From assembly GCA_035560235.1 (NCBI GenBank), contig DATMAG010000028.1, forward strand, positions 15,758 through 79,757: DNA of 64,000 nt, written 5' to 3'. The stretch comes from DASRDU01 sp035560235. GTDB taxonomy: Bacteria; Acidobacteriota; Blastocatellia; RBC074. The position numbers and the translations under genes were made by a program. Below are positions 49,540 through 59,981 of the stretch, in pieces. Numbering within the stretch: the first letter of the stretch is position 1; every line of letters starts with the position of its first letter. The notes beneath the pieces are model-generated. The model was not told the origin of the DNA, searched no databases, and saw nothing but the letters and a program-made list of their open reading frames with translations.

Positions 49540-52500
49540 ATGAAAGCAAATCTGAAATTCATCGTTCTGCTGATCACCTTGTCACTGGCTGTCTTTGCCT
49601 TCACATTCGACAGCGCGGTTTCTGCTGATGGTGATGAAATCAGCTTCAACCGCGACATTCGGCCCATCTTTTCCGACACCTGTTTTCGCTGTCACGGGCC
49701 GGACAGGAATGCGCGCAAGGCCGGGCTGCGGCTCGACCTTCGCGACGAGGCGACGAAGAAAACACGCACCGGCATCATTCCGATTGTTCCAGGCAAACCT
49801 GACGAAAGCGAAATCATTCGCCGCATCCTCACGACTGACGAAAATGAACTGATGCCGCCGAAAGAGGCGCACAAGACGCTCACTGCGCAGCAGAAGGAAT
49901 TGATCAGACGCTGGGTGGCCGAAGGCGCGAAATACGAAGGCCACTGGGCGTATCAGCCGATCAAACGGCCCGCTGTGCCTGCGGTGGCGGCGAATGCAAC
50001 TGCGCCGGTTCGCAATCCGATTGACGCTTTCATTCAGGCGCGGCTGGCGAAAGAGAATCTGCCGCCATCGCCCGAAGCCGACCGCCACACACTGATTCGT
50101 CGCGTCTCGCTCGATCTGACAGGCCTGCCGCCGACGCCGCAGGAAGTCGCGGCCTTCATCAGCGACAAATCGCCGGACGCTTATGAAAAGCTGGTTGACC
50201 GGCTGCTGGCGAGTCCGCGTTATGCCGAGAAACAGGCGATGCACTGGCTTGATGCCGTGCGTTATGCCGACACTTCGGGATTTCACGGCGACAACCTGTG
50301 GCCCGCGTGGCCGTATCGTGATTACGTACTGCGCGCCTTCCGCGACAACAAACCGTTCGATGAATTCACGCGCGAACAGCTTGCCGGTGATCTGCTGCCC
50401 GGCGCGACAACGGAGCAGCGCATCGCTTCGGCTTACAATCGCCTCAACCGCGTCTCTGCCGAAGGCGGGCTGCAGCCGAAAGAGTATCTGGCCAAATACG
50501 CCGCTGATCGCGTGCGCACGACGAGCATCGTCTGGATGGGCGCGACGATGGGCTGCGCCGAATGCCACGATCACAAGTTCGATCCGTTTCTCTCGAAGGA
50601 TTTCTATTCGCTGAAGGCTTTCTTTGCTGACCTCAAAGAGACTGGCCTGGTGCCTGACCGTGGCGCTGAAGCGTGGGGTTCAAAAATGATGCTGCCCACT
50701 GAAGCGCAGCGGAAACGACTTGATGAACTCTCGCAGCAGTTGAAATGGACGCAGACCGAACTTGATGAAAAGGCCGCGCCGCTGCTCGCCCGCCGCGACG
50801 AATGGGAAAAGAACCTGATGCAGATGCACGACACACACCGCCTGGCGTGGCAGTTTCAGCATCCCGTTTCAGCCAGGTCAGCCAATGGCACGACGCTGAC
50901 GATCTATAACGATGAACCGCTGACGGTGACGGTCTATCGTGACGGCAATCTGATTACTGAACAGATCAAAGGCGACGGTCTGGTAGTGGCGAGCGGCGCG
51001 AATCCTGACAATGAAACTTACACCGTCAGCTTCAAACCCGGCGCAGGCGAATGGACGGCGCTCGGAGTTGAGATCGTGCAGGATGAAAGCCTGCCCGCCA
51101 ATCGCCTGGCGCGCGGCGCTGATCGTTTTGTCATCACTGAAGTCGAAGGCGACATTTCAGATCAAAAAGGCGCAGCGCAGAAACTGAACTTCATTCTGGC
51201 GACAACGGACGGCGCGGGGCAGTTCCCTGAAAATCACGCGATGAATGCGATTGACGGCGACGCGAAAACCGGCTGGGGCAGCTCATTCGCTGACGGGCGC
51301 GGTTCATTCATCGCGCTGCGCTTCGCGCAGAAATTGCGGACGCAGGCCGATGCAGTCATCACCGTGCGGCTGCATCACGATTCAGCAATTCGCCGGGCCA
51401 CGCCTGGCCGCTTTCGTCTGGCGTTGTCATCAGCCGAATATTCGTGGCCCGATCACACGGCCAAAACTCCGCGCCCGCTGAACGGACTGGCTGAAGACGT
51501 GCTGCGCGCCTTGAGAACACCGACAGACAAACGCAGCGAAGCGCAGACCAGAACGCTGCTCGCCTTCTTCCAGTGGTCGTCACCCGAATTGCAGCCGCTC
51601 GTCGTCAAAGCTGCAAAGCTTGAAGCGCAGTCCGGCCTGCTCGATTCAGAAATCCCGCGCGTGATGGTGGCCGAATCAGCGATGCCTGCTGAAGTGCGCG
51701 TGCTCGCGCGCGGCAATTTTATGGACGAATCGGGCGAGATCGTGCAGCCGGCGATTCCGGCGGTCTTCGGCAAACTGGACACCGGAATGCGGCGCGCCAC
51801 GCGGCTTGATCTGGCCAACTGGATCGTCTCAAAAAACAACCCGCTCACCGCGCGCGTCTTCGTCAACCGGATGTGGCGGCAGTTTTTCGGCATCGGGTTG
51901 TCAAAGACGCTCGACGATCTCGGCTCGCAGGGCGAATGGCCCGTGCATCCCGAACTGCTCGACTGGCTGGCGGCTGAATTCATGCATCCGACTCTCAAAG
52001 AAGGCGCGCACGACTGGGATGTGAAGCATCTGATCCGCACCATCGTCACGAGTCACGCTTATCGTCAGTCATCGCTCAGCAGCGCGCAGCCTGATGAACG
52101 CGACCCCGACAATCGCCTGCTCGCCCGGCAAAGCCGCTTTCGCGTTGACGCTGAAATCGTGCACGACATTGCCCTGAGCGTGTCGGGACTGCTGGCTGAA
52201 AAATTCGGCGGGCCTTCGATCAGGCCGTATCAGCCCGAAGGTTATCTGAAGCCGCTCAACTTTCCGCAGCGCGACTATTCGGCAGATCGCGGCGCGAACC
52301 TGTACCGGCGCGGGTTGTACACGCAATGGCAGCGCACCTTTCTGCATCCGAGCCTGCTCGCCTTCGATGCGCCGTCACGCGAGGAATGCACGGTCAACCG
52401 CGTCAATTCAAATACGCCGCTGCAGGCGCTCGTGCTGCTCAACGATCCGATTTACGTTGAAGCCGCCCGCGCTCTGGCGCAGCGCATGCTGAAGCAGGGC

Positions 52501-52761
52501 GGCGCGACAATTGACACTCAGATTGCGTGGGCCTTTGCGACCGCGCTGAGCCGCGAGCCGAACGCGAATGAACGCCGCGTGCTGAAGGAACTGCACCGCA
52601 AAAGCCTGCTCAGATTCGAGCGCGACCCGGCCTCGGCGCGCGAATTCATCAACATTGGCGATGCTCCAAATCCGAAGCAGTTGAGCACCATCAGACTGGC
52701 CGCAATGACCACCATCGCCCGTGCGATTCTGAATCTGCACGAAACGATCACAAGAAACTGA
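49540..52761 (+). CDS. PSCyt/DUF1549/DUF1553 cytochrome (dihaem), protein B
   Basis: 1073 residues, a longer paralogue of protein A. Haem sites: C48-F-R-C51-H52 and CAECHDHKFDPFLSKDFY (near residue 338). An extra middle region of about 200 residues (about 440-640) is beta-rich and discoidin-like (AMNAIDGDAKTGWGSSFADG). It is absent from A and could bind carbohydrate. The DUF1553 part (NNPLTARVFVNRMWRQFFGI; NSNTPLQALVLLNDPIYVEA) closes it. The two proteins probably cooperate with the DUF1501 proteins downstream. Confidence 0.92.
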   Translation: MKANLKFIVLLITLSLAVFAFTFDSAVSADGDEISFNRDIRPIFSDTCFRCHGPDRNARKAGLRLDLRDEATKKTRTGIIPIVPGKPDESEIIRRILTTDENELMPPKEAHKTLTAQQKELIRRWVAEGAKYEGHWAYQPIKRPAVPAVAANATAPVRNPIDAFIQARLAKENLPPSPEADRHTLIRRVSLDLTGLPPTPQEVAAFISDKSPDAYEKLVDRLLASPRYAEKQAMHWLDAVRYADTSGFHGDNLWPAWPYRDYVLRAFRDNKPFDEFTREQLAGDLLPGATTEQRIASAYNRLNRVSAEGGLQPKEYLAKYAADRVRTTSIVWMGATMGCAECHDHKFDPFLSKDFYSLKAFFADLKETGLVPDRGAEAWGSKMMLPTEAQRKRLDELSQQLKWTQTELDEKAAPLLARRDEWEKNLMQMHDTHRLAWQFQHPVSARSANGTTLTIYNDEPLTVTVYRDGNLITEQIKGDGLVVASGANPDNETYTVSFKPGAGEWTALGVEIVQDESLPANRLARGADRFVITEVEGDISDQKGAAQKLNFILATTDGAGQFPENHAMNAIDGDAKTGWGSSFADGRGSFIALRFAQKLRTQADAVITVRLHHDSAIRRATPGRFRLALSSAEYSWPDHTAKTPRPLNGLAEDVLRALRTPTDKRSEAQTRTLLAFFQWSSPELQPLVVKAAKLEAQSGLLDSEIPRVMVAESAMPAEVRVLARGNFMDESGEIVQPAIPAVFGKLDTGMRRATRLDLANWIVSKNNPLTARVFVNRMWRQFFGIGLSKTLDDLGSQGEWPVHPELLDWLAAEFMHPTLKEGAHDWDVKHLIRTIVTSHAYRQSSLSSAQPDERDPDNRLLARQSRFRVDAEIVHDIALSVSGLLAEKFGGPSIRPYQPEGYLKPLNFPQRDYSADRGANLYRRGLYTQWQRTFLHPSLLAFDAPSREECTVNRVNSNTPLQALVLLNDPIYVEAARALAQRMLKQGGATIDTQIAWAFATALSREPNANERRVLKELHRKSLLRFERDPASAREFINIGDAPNPKQLSTIRLAAMTTIARAILNLHETITRN

Positions 52762-52855
52762 GATGACGGAACAAACGGAAATAACGGAACTAACGAAAGG
52801 CGGAATGAAAGACTGTTTCCGTCTGTTTCGTTATTTCCGTCTGTTCCGTCATCTC
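52760..52855. repeat. Inverted repeat between cytochrome B and DUF1501 (family F)
   Basis: 29-base arms at 52760-52788 and 52827-52855 pair with two mismatches; the tip sequence GAGATGACGGAACA matches the arms at 44072-44170. It lies in the 120-bp gap inside the operon and could separate two transcript parts. Confidence 0.85.
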
Positions 52856-52881
52856 TCTTTCTTCCGTATTGAAATCAAATC

Positions 52882-54321
52882 ATGAAGAAGCAATTATCAG
52901 ATCAATTCGATCCTGTTTCCCTTTCCGTCAGCCGCCGCACGTTTCTCGGCAGCAGCTTTGCCGGGCTTGGTTCAATTGCGCTGACTTCGCTGTTCGGACG
53001 AGGCGCGCTGGCGCAGGAGTTGAAATCAAAGGGCGTCGTGAATCCGCTGCATCATCCGGCCAGAGCGAAGCGCGTGATCCTTCTGTATCAGGCGGGCGGG
53101 CCGTCGCATCTTGAGACGTTCGATTACAAACCGAAGCTCGCGGAGATGCATAACAAACCGATGCCGGAATCGTTCACGAAGGGACAGCAGATTGCGCAGC
53201 TTCAGGGCGCAAAGCTTGTCTGCTTCGGGCCGCAGCATCAGTTCAAACGGTTCGGGCAGTCGGGGCAGGAAATCTGCGAACACTTTCCTGAAATCGGCAG
53301 CGTGGCCGATGACATCTGCATCGTGCGTTCGATGTGGGGCGAGCAGATCAATCACGATCCGGCGCATACGCTGATGAATACTGGCGCGATCATTACCGGT
53401 CGTCCGAGCATGGGTTCGTGGATTCTTTATGCTCTCGGTGCAGAGGCTGAAGATTTGCCGGGCTTCGTGGTGCTGATGTCTTCGGGCAAAGGCGGGCAGA
53501 ATCAGCCCGTCGCGCAGCGGCAGTGGTCGGCGGGTTTTCTGCCGAGCCGCTTTCAGGGCGTCAAGCTCAACTCGGTGGGCGATCCGGTGCTGTACATCAA
53601 AAACCCTGCGGGGCTGTGCGCTGAAACGCAGCAGGATTCGATTGCGGCCATCAATCAACTGAACAAAATGCAGTACGACGCGGTCAAAGATCCCGAAATT
53701 CTGACGCGCATCGCGCAGTATGAAATGGCCGCGCGCATGCAGACGAGCGTGCCCGACCTGACCGAGATGAGCAAGGAACCGAAACACGTGCTGGAAATGT
53801 ACGGCGCGAAACCGGGCGACGGGTCGTTTGCGTCAAACTGCCTGCTGGCGCGGCGGCTGGCTGAACGCGGCGTGCGCTTCATTCAGCTTTATCACCGCGA
53901 CTGGGATCATCACACCGGCATTCCGCAAAACATTCCGCTCAAGGCGCAGGAAGTTGACCGGGCGACGGCGGCGCTGATTCGTGACCTTAAACAGCGCGGA
54001 ATGCTCGATGACACGCTCATCGTCTGGGGCGGCGAATTCGGGCGCACGCCGATGTCGCAGGGCGGCAACGGGCGCGACCATCACATCAAGGGCTTCTCGT
54101 ACCTGCTTGCGGGCGGCGGTATCAAAGGCGGCGTGACGTGGGGCGCAACGGATGACCTGGGTTACGCGGCAGTTGAAAATCCGGTCAGCGTTCACGATCT
54201 GCACGCGACGATGCTGCACCTGCTCGGCATCAATCACCTGCGGCTGACGGTGAAGTATCAGGGCATTGACGCGCGGCTGACCAACGTTTCAGGCGAAGTC
54301 GTCAAAGGCATTCTGGCCTGA
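52882..54321 (+). CDS. Tat-exported DUF1501 protein A
   Basis: 479 residues with a Tat signal SRRTFLG (residues 17-23) followed by a hydrophobic stretch and GALAQ cleavage site. DUF1501 signatures: RVILLYQAGGPSHLETFDYK, MWGEQINHDPAHTLMNTGAI, RRLAERGVRFIQLYHRDWDH and LIVWGGEFGRTPMSQGGNGR followed by DHHIKGFSYLLAGGGIKGG. The family is distantly related to the alkaline-phosphatase/sulfatase fold, with conserved acidic and His residues. It usually neighbours DUF1553 cytochromes, as here. The substrate is unknown. Confidence 0.93.
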   Translation: MKKQLSDQFDPVSLSVSRRTFLGSSFAGLGSIALTSLFGRGALAQELKSKGVVNPLHHPARAKRVILLYQAGGPSHLETFDYKPKLAEMHNKPMPESFTKGQQIAQLQGAKLVCFGPQHQFKRFGQSGQEICEHFPEIGSVADDICIVRSMWGEQINHDPAHTLMNTGAIITGRPSMGSWILYALGAEAEDLPGFVVLMSSGKGGQNQPVAQRQWSAGFLPSRFQGVKLNSVGDPVLYIKNPAGLCAETQQDSIAAINQLNKMQYDAVKDPEILTRIAQYEMAARMQTSVPDLTEMSKEPKHVLEMYGAKPGDGSFASNCLLARRLAERGVRFIQLYHRDWDHHTGIPQNIPLKAQEVDRATAALIRDLKQRGMLDDTLIVWGGEFGRTPMSQGGNGRDHHIKGFSYLLAGGGIKGGVTWGATDDLGYAAVENPVSVHDLHATMLHLLGINHLRLTVKYQGIDARLTNVSGEVVKGILA

Positions 54322-54333
54322 GAGTGAAATCCG

Positions 54334-55647
54334 ATGATGAGTTTCACCGTCACGGCTCAGGCCGCATCGCCGCGTCAGACACTGATCGTTTCGCTGCTGA
54401 TCTTCGTGACGGCGGCAGCATTTTATTTAATGCCGCTCGTGATGCGCGGCGAACTCAACCGTCCGCCTGAGCCGGGCGACGGGCCTGATTACGAAGCCAT
54501 AGCCTTGCAGCTCGTCAGAGGCCACGGCTTTTCAGTTGACTGGAATGACGCTGAATATCGCTCGGTTTACGCGGGCAGGCCGGGTTATGAATACCTGCTG
54601 AGCCGCACCGGCAGTTACACGACGGCTTATCGTCCGCTGCTGCTGCCGCTGCTGATGGCCGGGTCTTACAAACTTTTCGGTCGTCAGTTCGCGCCGGTTC
54701 GCACGCTGAACTGTCTGCTGATGGCGCTGACGATCAGCCTTGCCGCCTGGCTGGTGATGAAGTGCTGCGGAATGGTTCCTGGTCTGATTGCGGCGGCGCT
54801 GTTCATTACCGACAGCCGCGTGCAGTTGTTTGCCGGATACATTCTGACCGAGAGCCTGGCGTGCGCGCTGACGATGCTTCTGGCGTGGAGTCTGGCGCGA
54901 CTGAATGGCAGCAACCGCGTTTCGGGAGCCGTAGTGGCGGGCCTGCTGGCGGGCGTGACAGTTCTGACGAGATCGCTGATTCTGCTCTGGCTGCCGTTTC
55001 TGTTGCTGCTTGTTTACTTCGCCGGGCGCGAGCCGAAGGCGGGATTGTGGTGTCGTCGCGGGCTGATGACTGTCGGACTGTTTTTCATTTCGTTTCTGGT
55101 CGTGCCGCTGCCCTGGATGATTCGCAACTGCGTGGTGCTGGGAAAATTCAGTCCGCTCGGCACACAGAGCGGCATCGGTCTGCCGGGCGGCTACAGCGAC
55201 CGGGCCTGGCTCAACAAGGGCGTCTGGTTCGACGCTTCTGAAGCGGGCCTGTTCAGCGAGCCTGCGATTGCCGGACTCGAAGCGGAGAAGAATGCCTCGG
55301 CAGAGGGTCAGGCGATGGCGCTGGCGTGGATCAAAGCCAATCCGGAAAAGCTTCCGGCGCTCTTCTGGTACAAGGTGCGCGATCTGTGGCGGCCCGTGTG
55401 GTGGCTGGACACGCTGGTGATGGTGCTGGCGCTGACCGGCAGTCTGTTTTATCCGCGCCGGTCTGAAGCAGTGACACTGGCTGGAATGGTCATCGCCAAC
55501 ACCATCGCAGTCGGGCTGACCTGGTCGGTCGGTGATCGCTTTCTGCTGCCGGTGCTGGCGATGGTGGACATCCTCGCCGCTGTCGGTCTGTGGTTCTGCA
55601 TTCTCAAGGTCGCGCAGCATTTCGGCAAAAACAGTTTGTTGATCTGA
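54334..55647 (+). CDS. Membrane glycosyltransferase (GT39/ArnT-like)
   Basis: 437 residues with roughly ten hydrophobic helices. An early periplasmic loop carries acidic residues (PEPGDGPDYEAIALQLVRGH), where GT-C enzymes bind their lipid-linked donor and metal. The middle reads LFITDSRVQLFAGYILTESL. These resemble ArnT/PMT-type transferases that use polyprenyl-phosphate sugars. It lies 12 bp after DUF1501-A and 11 bp before DUF1501-B, an unusual neighbour. Glycosylation of these exported proteins is a testable idea, not shown here. Confidence 0.75.
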   Translation: MMSFTVTAQAASPRQTLIVSLLIFVTAAAFYLMPLVMRGELNRPPEPGDGPDYEAIALQLVRGHGFSVDWNDAEYRSVYAGRPGYEYLLSRTGSYTTAYRPLLLPLLMAGSYKLFGRQFAPVRTLNCLLMALTISLAAWLVMKCCGMVPGLIAAALFITDSRVQLFAGYILTESLACALTMLLAWSLARLNGSNRVSGAVVAGLLAGVTVLTRSLILLWLPFLLLLVYFAGREPKAGLWCRRGLMTVGLFFISFLVVPLPWMIRNCVVLGKFSPLGTQSGIGLPGGYSDRAWLNKGVWFDASEAGLFSEPAIAGLEAEKNASAEGQAMALAWIKANPEKLPALFWYKVRDLWRPVWWLDTLVMVLALTGSLFYPRRSEAVTLAGMVIANTIAVGLTWSVGDRFLLPVLAMVDILAAVGLWFCILKVAQHFGKNSLLI

Positions 55648-55658
55648 TGAGGCAGATT

Positions 55659-57110
<1,452 letters not shown>

Positions 57111-57128
57111 GAACAAAAAAAATCAGCC

Positions 57129-57548
57129 ATGCCAGCCAAAGACCTTTATCACGACATTGTTGTTGCTGCCCTGACTGCCGAGGGCTGGACGATCACGGAC
57201 GATCCGTTTTATCTGAGCAGCGGCAAGCGTGATCTGTGGATTGATCTGGGCGCAGAGTGCCAGACCATAGGCGCGGAAAGGCAGGGCCAGCGAATCGCAG
57301 TTGAGATCAAAAGCTTCCTGAGCAGGTCTCCGGTGGAAGATCTGCAGGAAGCCATCGGTCAGTACGGGATGTACAGGGAGTTGCTGGCCGACAGCGATCC
57401 TGATCGGACACTTTACCTGGCCGTGCCGAAAAGCGCTTACAGTGGAATCTTCTCAGAAGAACTGGGACAATTGATGATCGAAAGGCTGCGGTTGCGCCTG
57501 ATTGTGTTCGAGGTAAAAACGGAAAGGGTTATCAAATGGATAAGCTGA
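57129..57548 (+). CDS. xisH: XisH-family protein
   Basis: 139 residues starting MPAKDLYHDIVVAALTAEGW, the usual XisH opening. A PD-(D/E)XK-like core is visible: KRDLWIDLGAE, then RIAVEIKSFLSR (E-x-K), then DLQEAIGQYGMYRELL. The family was named for fdxN-element excision in cyanobacteria, but is widespread without that element. It is 18 bp after DUF1501-B and overlaps xisI by 13 bp. Nuclease-like activity is an inference from the motif. Confidence 0.9.
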   Translation: MPAKDLYHDIVVAALTAEGWTITDDPFYLSSGKRDLWIDLGAECQTIGAERQGQRIAVEIKSFLSRSPVEDLQEAIGQYGMYRELLADSDPDRTLYLAVPKSAYSGIFSEELGQLMIERLRLRLIVFEVKTERVIKWIS

Positions 57549-57871
57549 ACCGGTATCGCGAAATCGCCAGACAGATCATTGAGCAGTACGCCGCCCGGTT
57601 TCCTGCCGATGACCTGGTGCAGACTGAGACTGTGATTGATCCGCAGAGGGATCATTACGAAGTCCTGCGAGTCGGGTGGGAAGATGAACGCCGGATTCAT
57701 CATTCTTCCATCCATCTTGACATCATCAACGGCAAAATCTGGATTCAGCACGATGGCACGAACCGCCCGGTTGCTGATGCCCTGCTCGAAGCAGGTGTGC
57801 CGCACGAAGATATTGTGCTGGGATTTCAGCCGCCTGAGGTGCGTCAGTATACTGACTTCGCAGCAGCCTGA
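57536..57871 (+). CDS. xisI: XisI-family protein
   Basis: 111 residues, with the XisI pattern: DKLNRYREIARQIIEQYAAR, ETVIDPQRDHYEVLRVGWED, RRIHHSSIHLDIINGKIWIQ, HDGTNRPVADALLEAGVPHE and DIVLGFQPPEVRQYTDFA. It always accompanies XisH, and its ATG lies within the xisH 3' end. The pair may form a complex. No recombinase or element boundary is near, so the original excision role does not apply here. Confidence 0.92.
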   Translation: MDKLNRYREIARQIIEQYAARFPADDLVQTETVIDPQRDHYEVLRVGWEDERRIHHSSIHLDIINGKIWIQHDGTNRPVADALLEAGVPHEDIVLGFQPPEVRQYTDFAAA

Positions 57872-57897
57872 ACTTTTCATCTGACGAGGACTGCGCC

Positions 57898-59265
57898 ATG
57901 ACTGACACCATCAAATACCTGCTCAACGAAACGCATCTGCCGAAATACTGGTACAATATTGCGGCTGATCTGCCTGCGCCGCCGCCGCCCGTGCTGCATC
58001 CCGCCACGCTGCAGCCGGTCGGCCCGGCTGATCTGGAGCCGCTCTTTCCGATGTCGCTCATCCTGCAGGAAGTCTCGACTGAACGCGACATCGAAATTCC
58101 TGAACCGGTGCGACAGATTTACCGGCAGTGGCGGCCCACTCCGCTTTATCGCGCGCGGCGGCTCGAACAGGCGCTCGATACTCCGGCAAAGATTTATTAC
58201 AAGTACGAAGGTGTCAGTCCCGCCGGCAGCCACAAACCGAACACCGCCGTCGCGCAGGCTTTTTACAACAGGGATGCGGGCATCACGCGCATCACGACCG
58301 AAACCGGCGCGGGACAGTGGGGATCGTCGCTCGCGTTTGCGGGCGCGCTCTTCGGGATTGAGATTCAGGTTTTCATGGTGCGCGTTTCCTACAATCAGAA
58401 ACCTTACCGCCGCGCGCTGATGGAAACTTACGGCGCGCGTTGTGTCGCTTCGCCATCGGATGAAACACAGTCGGGCCGCGCGATTCTTGCGCAGAATCCC
58501 GATCATCCGGGCAGCCTCGGCATTGCGATTTCAGAAGCGGTTGAACTCGCCGCGCAGCGCGATGACACGAAGTACGCGCTCGGCTCAGTGCTCAACCACG
58601 TGCTGCTGCATCAGACCGTCATCGGCTGTGAAGCCTTTGTGCAGATGGCGATGGCAGGCGATGATCCTGACGTGCTGGTCGGCTGCACGGGCGGCGGTTC
58701 CAATTTCGCCGGGCTGGTCTTTCCGTTCCTCGGAGCGCAGTTGCGCGGCGGCAGAAAGCGCAAAATCATTGCCGTCGAACCTGCCGCGTGTCCGAGCCTG
58801 ACGCGCGGGCAGTACGCTTATGATTTCGGTGACACAGGGCATCTGACGCCGCTCACCAAAATGCACACGCTCGGTTCGACCTTCACGCCGCCGGGCTTTC
58901 ACGCGGGCGGGCTGCGTTATCACGGAATGGCTCCGCTCGTCAGCCATCTGAAGGAACTCGGCCTGATCGAAGCCGAAGCGTATCATCAGACAAGCTGCTT
59001 TGAGGCCGGAGTGATGTTCGCCCGCACCGAAGGCATTGTGCCTGCGCCTGAAGCCAATCACGCAGTGCGCGGCGCAATCAATGAAGCGCTGCGCTGCAAA
59101 GAGGAAGGCACGAGCCGCACGATTCTTTTCAATCTCTGCGGGCATGGGCATTTCGACATGCAGGCTTACATTGATTACGCGGCGGGCAGACTTGTGGATC
59201 AGGATTACGACGAAAGCGAACTGGCGATGGCGCTGGCCGGACTCCCTTCAGTGCCCCGAGCATAG
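57898..59265 (+). CDS. trpB: TrpB2-type tryptophan synthase beta chain-like PLP enzyme
   Basis: 455 residues, the longer TrpB2 form. The PLP lysine sits in VSPAGSHKPNTAVAQAFYNR. The phosphate loop is GCTGGGSNFAG. Other segments: TETGAGQWGSSLAFAGALFG, HAGGLRYHGMAPLVSHLKEL and EGIVPAPEANHAVRGAINEA. It condenses indole and serine, or acts as a free-standing indole-salvage enzyme. No trpA or trp operon is nearby, in line with TrpB2. It lies 26 bp after xisI and 9 bp before the transferase gene. Confidence 0.93.
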   Translation: MTDTIKYLLNETHLPKYWYNIAADLPAPPPPVLHPATLQPVGPADLEPLFPMSLILQEVSTERDIEIPEPVRQIYRQWRPTPLYRARRLEQALDTPAKIYYKYEGVSPAGSHKPNTAVAQAFYNRDAGITRITTETGAGQWGSSLAFAGALFGIEIQVFMVRVSYNQKPYRRALMETYGARCVASPSDETQSGRAILAQNPDHPGSLGIAISEAVELAAQRDDTKYALGSVLNHVLLHQTVIGCEAFVQMAMAGDDPDVLVGCTGGGSNFAGLVFPFLGAQLRGGRKRKIIAVEPAACPSLTRGQYAYDFGDTGHLTPLTKMHTLGSTFTPPGFHAGGLRYHGMAPLVSHLKELGLIEAEAYHQTSCFEAGVMFARTEGIVPAPEANHAVRGAINEALRCKEEGTSRTILFNLCGHGHFDMQAYIDYAAGRLVDQDYDESELAMALAGLPSVPRA

Positions 59266-59274
59266 TCAGACACG

Positions 59275-59970
59275 ATGATCTTTCCTGACCAGTCTTTTCA
59301 TTGCCGGAAGGCAACCCCGGAGCAGATGGATGCGCTGTGGGCGCAGGGCTGGCGTCATTTCGGCACGGCGTTCTTTCGGTACGCAGTCGCCTTTCACAAC
59401 GGCAGCCTCTTTTCAGTCCTGCCGCTGCGCCTCAATCTCAACCGGTTTACTCCTTCGCGCAGCCAGAAACGCGTGCTGGCCAGAAATCGCGATCTGGCAG
59501 TGGTCATCAGAGATTCGTCCATTGATGAAACGAAGGAAGACCTGTTCCGGCGTCACCGCGAGCGGTTCACCTTCAATGTGCCGGACTCGCTTTATGATTT
59601 TCTCTCGGTGCGTCCGGCGACAGTTCCCTGCCGCAATCAGGAGGTCTGTGTTTACGATGGCAGCCGACTGCTGGCAATCAGCTTTATGGACATCGGCAGC
59701 CGGGCGACTTCGGGCGTTTACGCGATGTTCGATCCGCAGGAAGCGAACCGCAGCCTCGGAATTTTTCTGATTCTTCAGTCCGTTCGGTACGCGCGCGAAC
59801 TTGGCTGTCACTATTACTATCCCGGCTATGCTTATCGTGAGCCATCGGTCTACGACTACAAAAAGAAGTTCTCCGGCCTTGAATATCTCGACTGGGGCAA
59901 GGGCTGGCAGCCTTACTCGCGCCAGGTTGACCGCGATGAGTTTGCCTTTGATTTCAACACCCGAAAGTGA
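59275..59970 (+). CDS. ATE_C-like arginyl/leucyl-tRNA-protein transferase
   Basis: 231 residues. It matches the C-terminal domain of Bpt/ATE1 transferases: RFTFNVPDSLYDFLSVRP, VYDGSRLLAISFMDIGSRAT, SGVYAMFDPQEANRSLGIFL, ELGCHYYYPGYAYREPSVYD and YKKKFSGLEYLDWGKGW. The usual N-terminal Cys-containing ATE_N domain is absent or strongly altered (FFRYAVAFHNGSLFSVLPLR). It may add an amino acid to protein N-termini or to another acceptor. Overlap with neighbours suggests co-expression with trpB and the oxidoreductase. Confidence 0.8.
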   Translation: MIFPDQSFHCRKATPEQMDALWAQGWRHFGTAFFRYAVAFHNGSLFSVLPLRLNLNRFTPSRSQKRVLARNRDLAVVIRDSSIDETKEDLFRRHRERFTFNVPDSLYDFLSVRPATVPCRNQEVCVYDGSRLLAISFMDIGSRATSGVYAMFDPQEANRSLGIFLILQSVRYARELGCHYYYPGYAYREPSVYDYKKKFSGLEYLDWGKGWQPYSRQVDRDEFAFDFNTRK

Positions 59971-59981
59971 CGGGCGAAGAG

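Noticed and set aside
57129..57871. XisHI as evidence of a nitrogen-fixation (fdxN) excision element
   Set aside because: No recombinase, nif genes or element ends nearby; the pair is common outside heterocyst-forming cyanobacteria.
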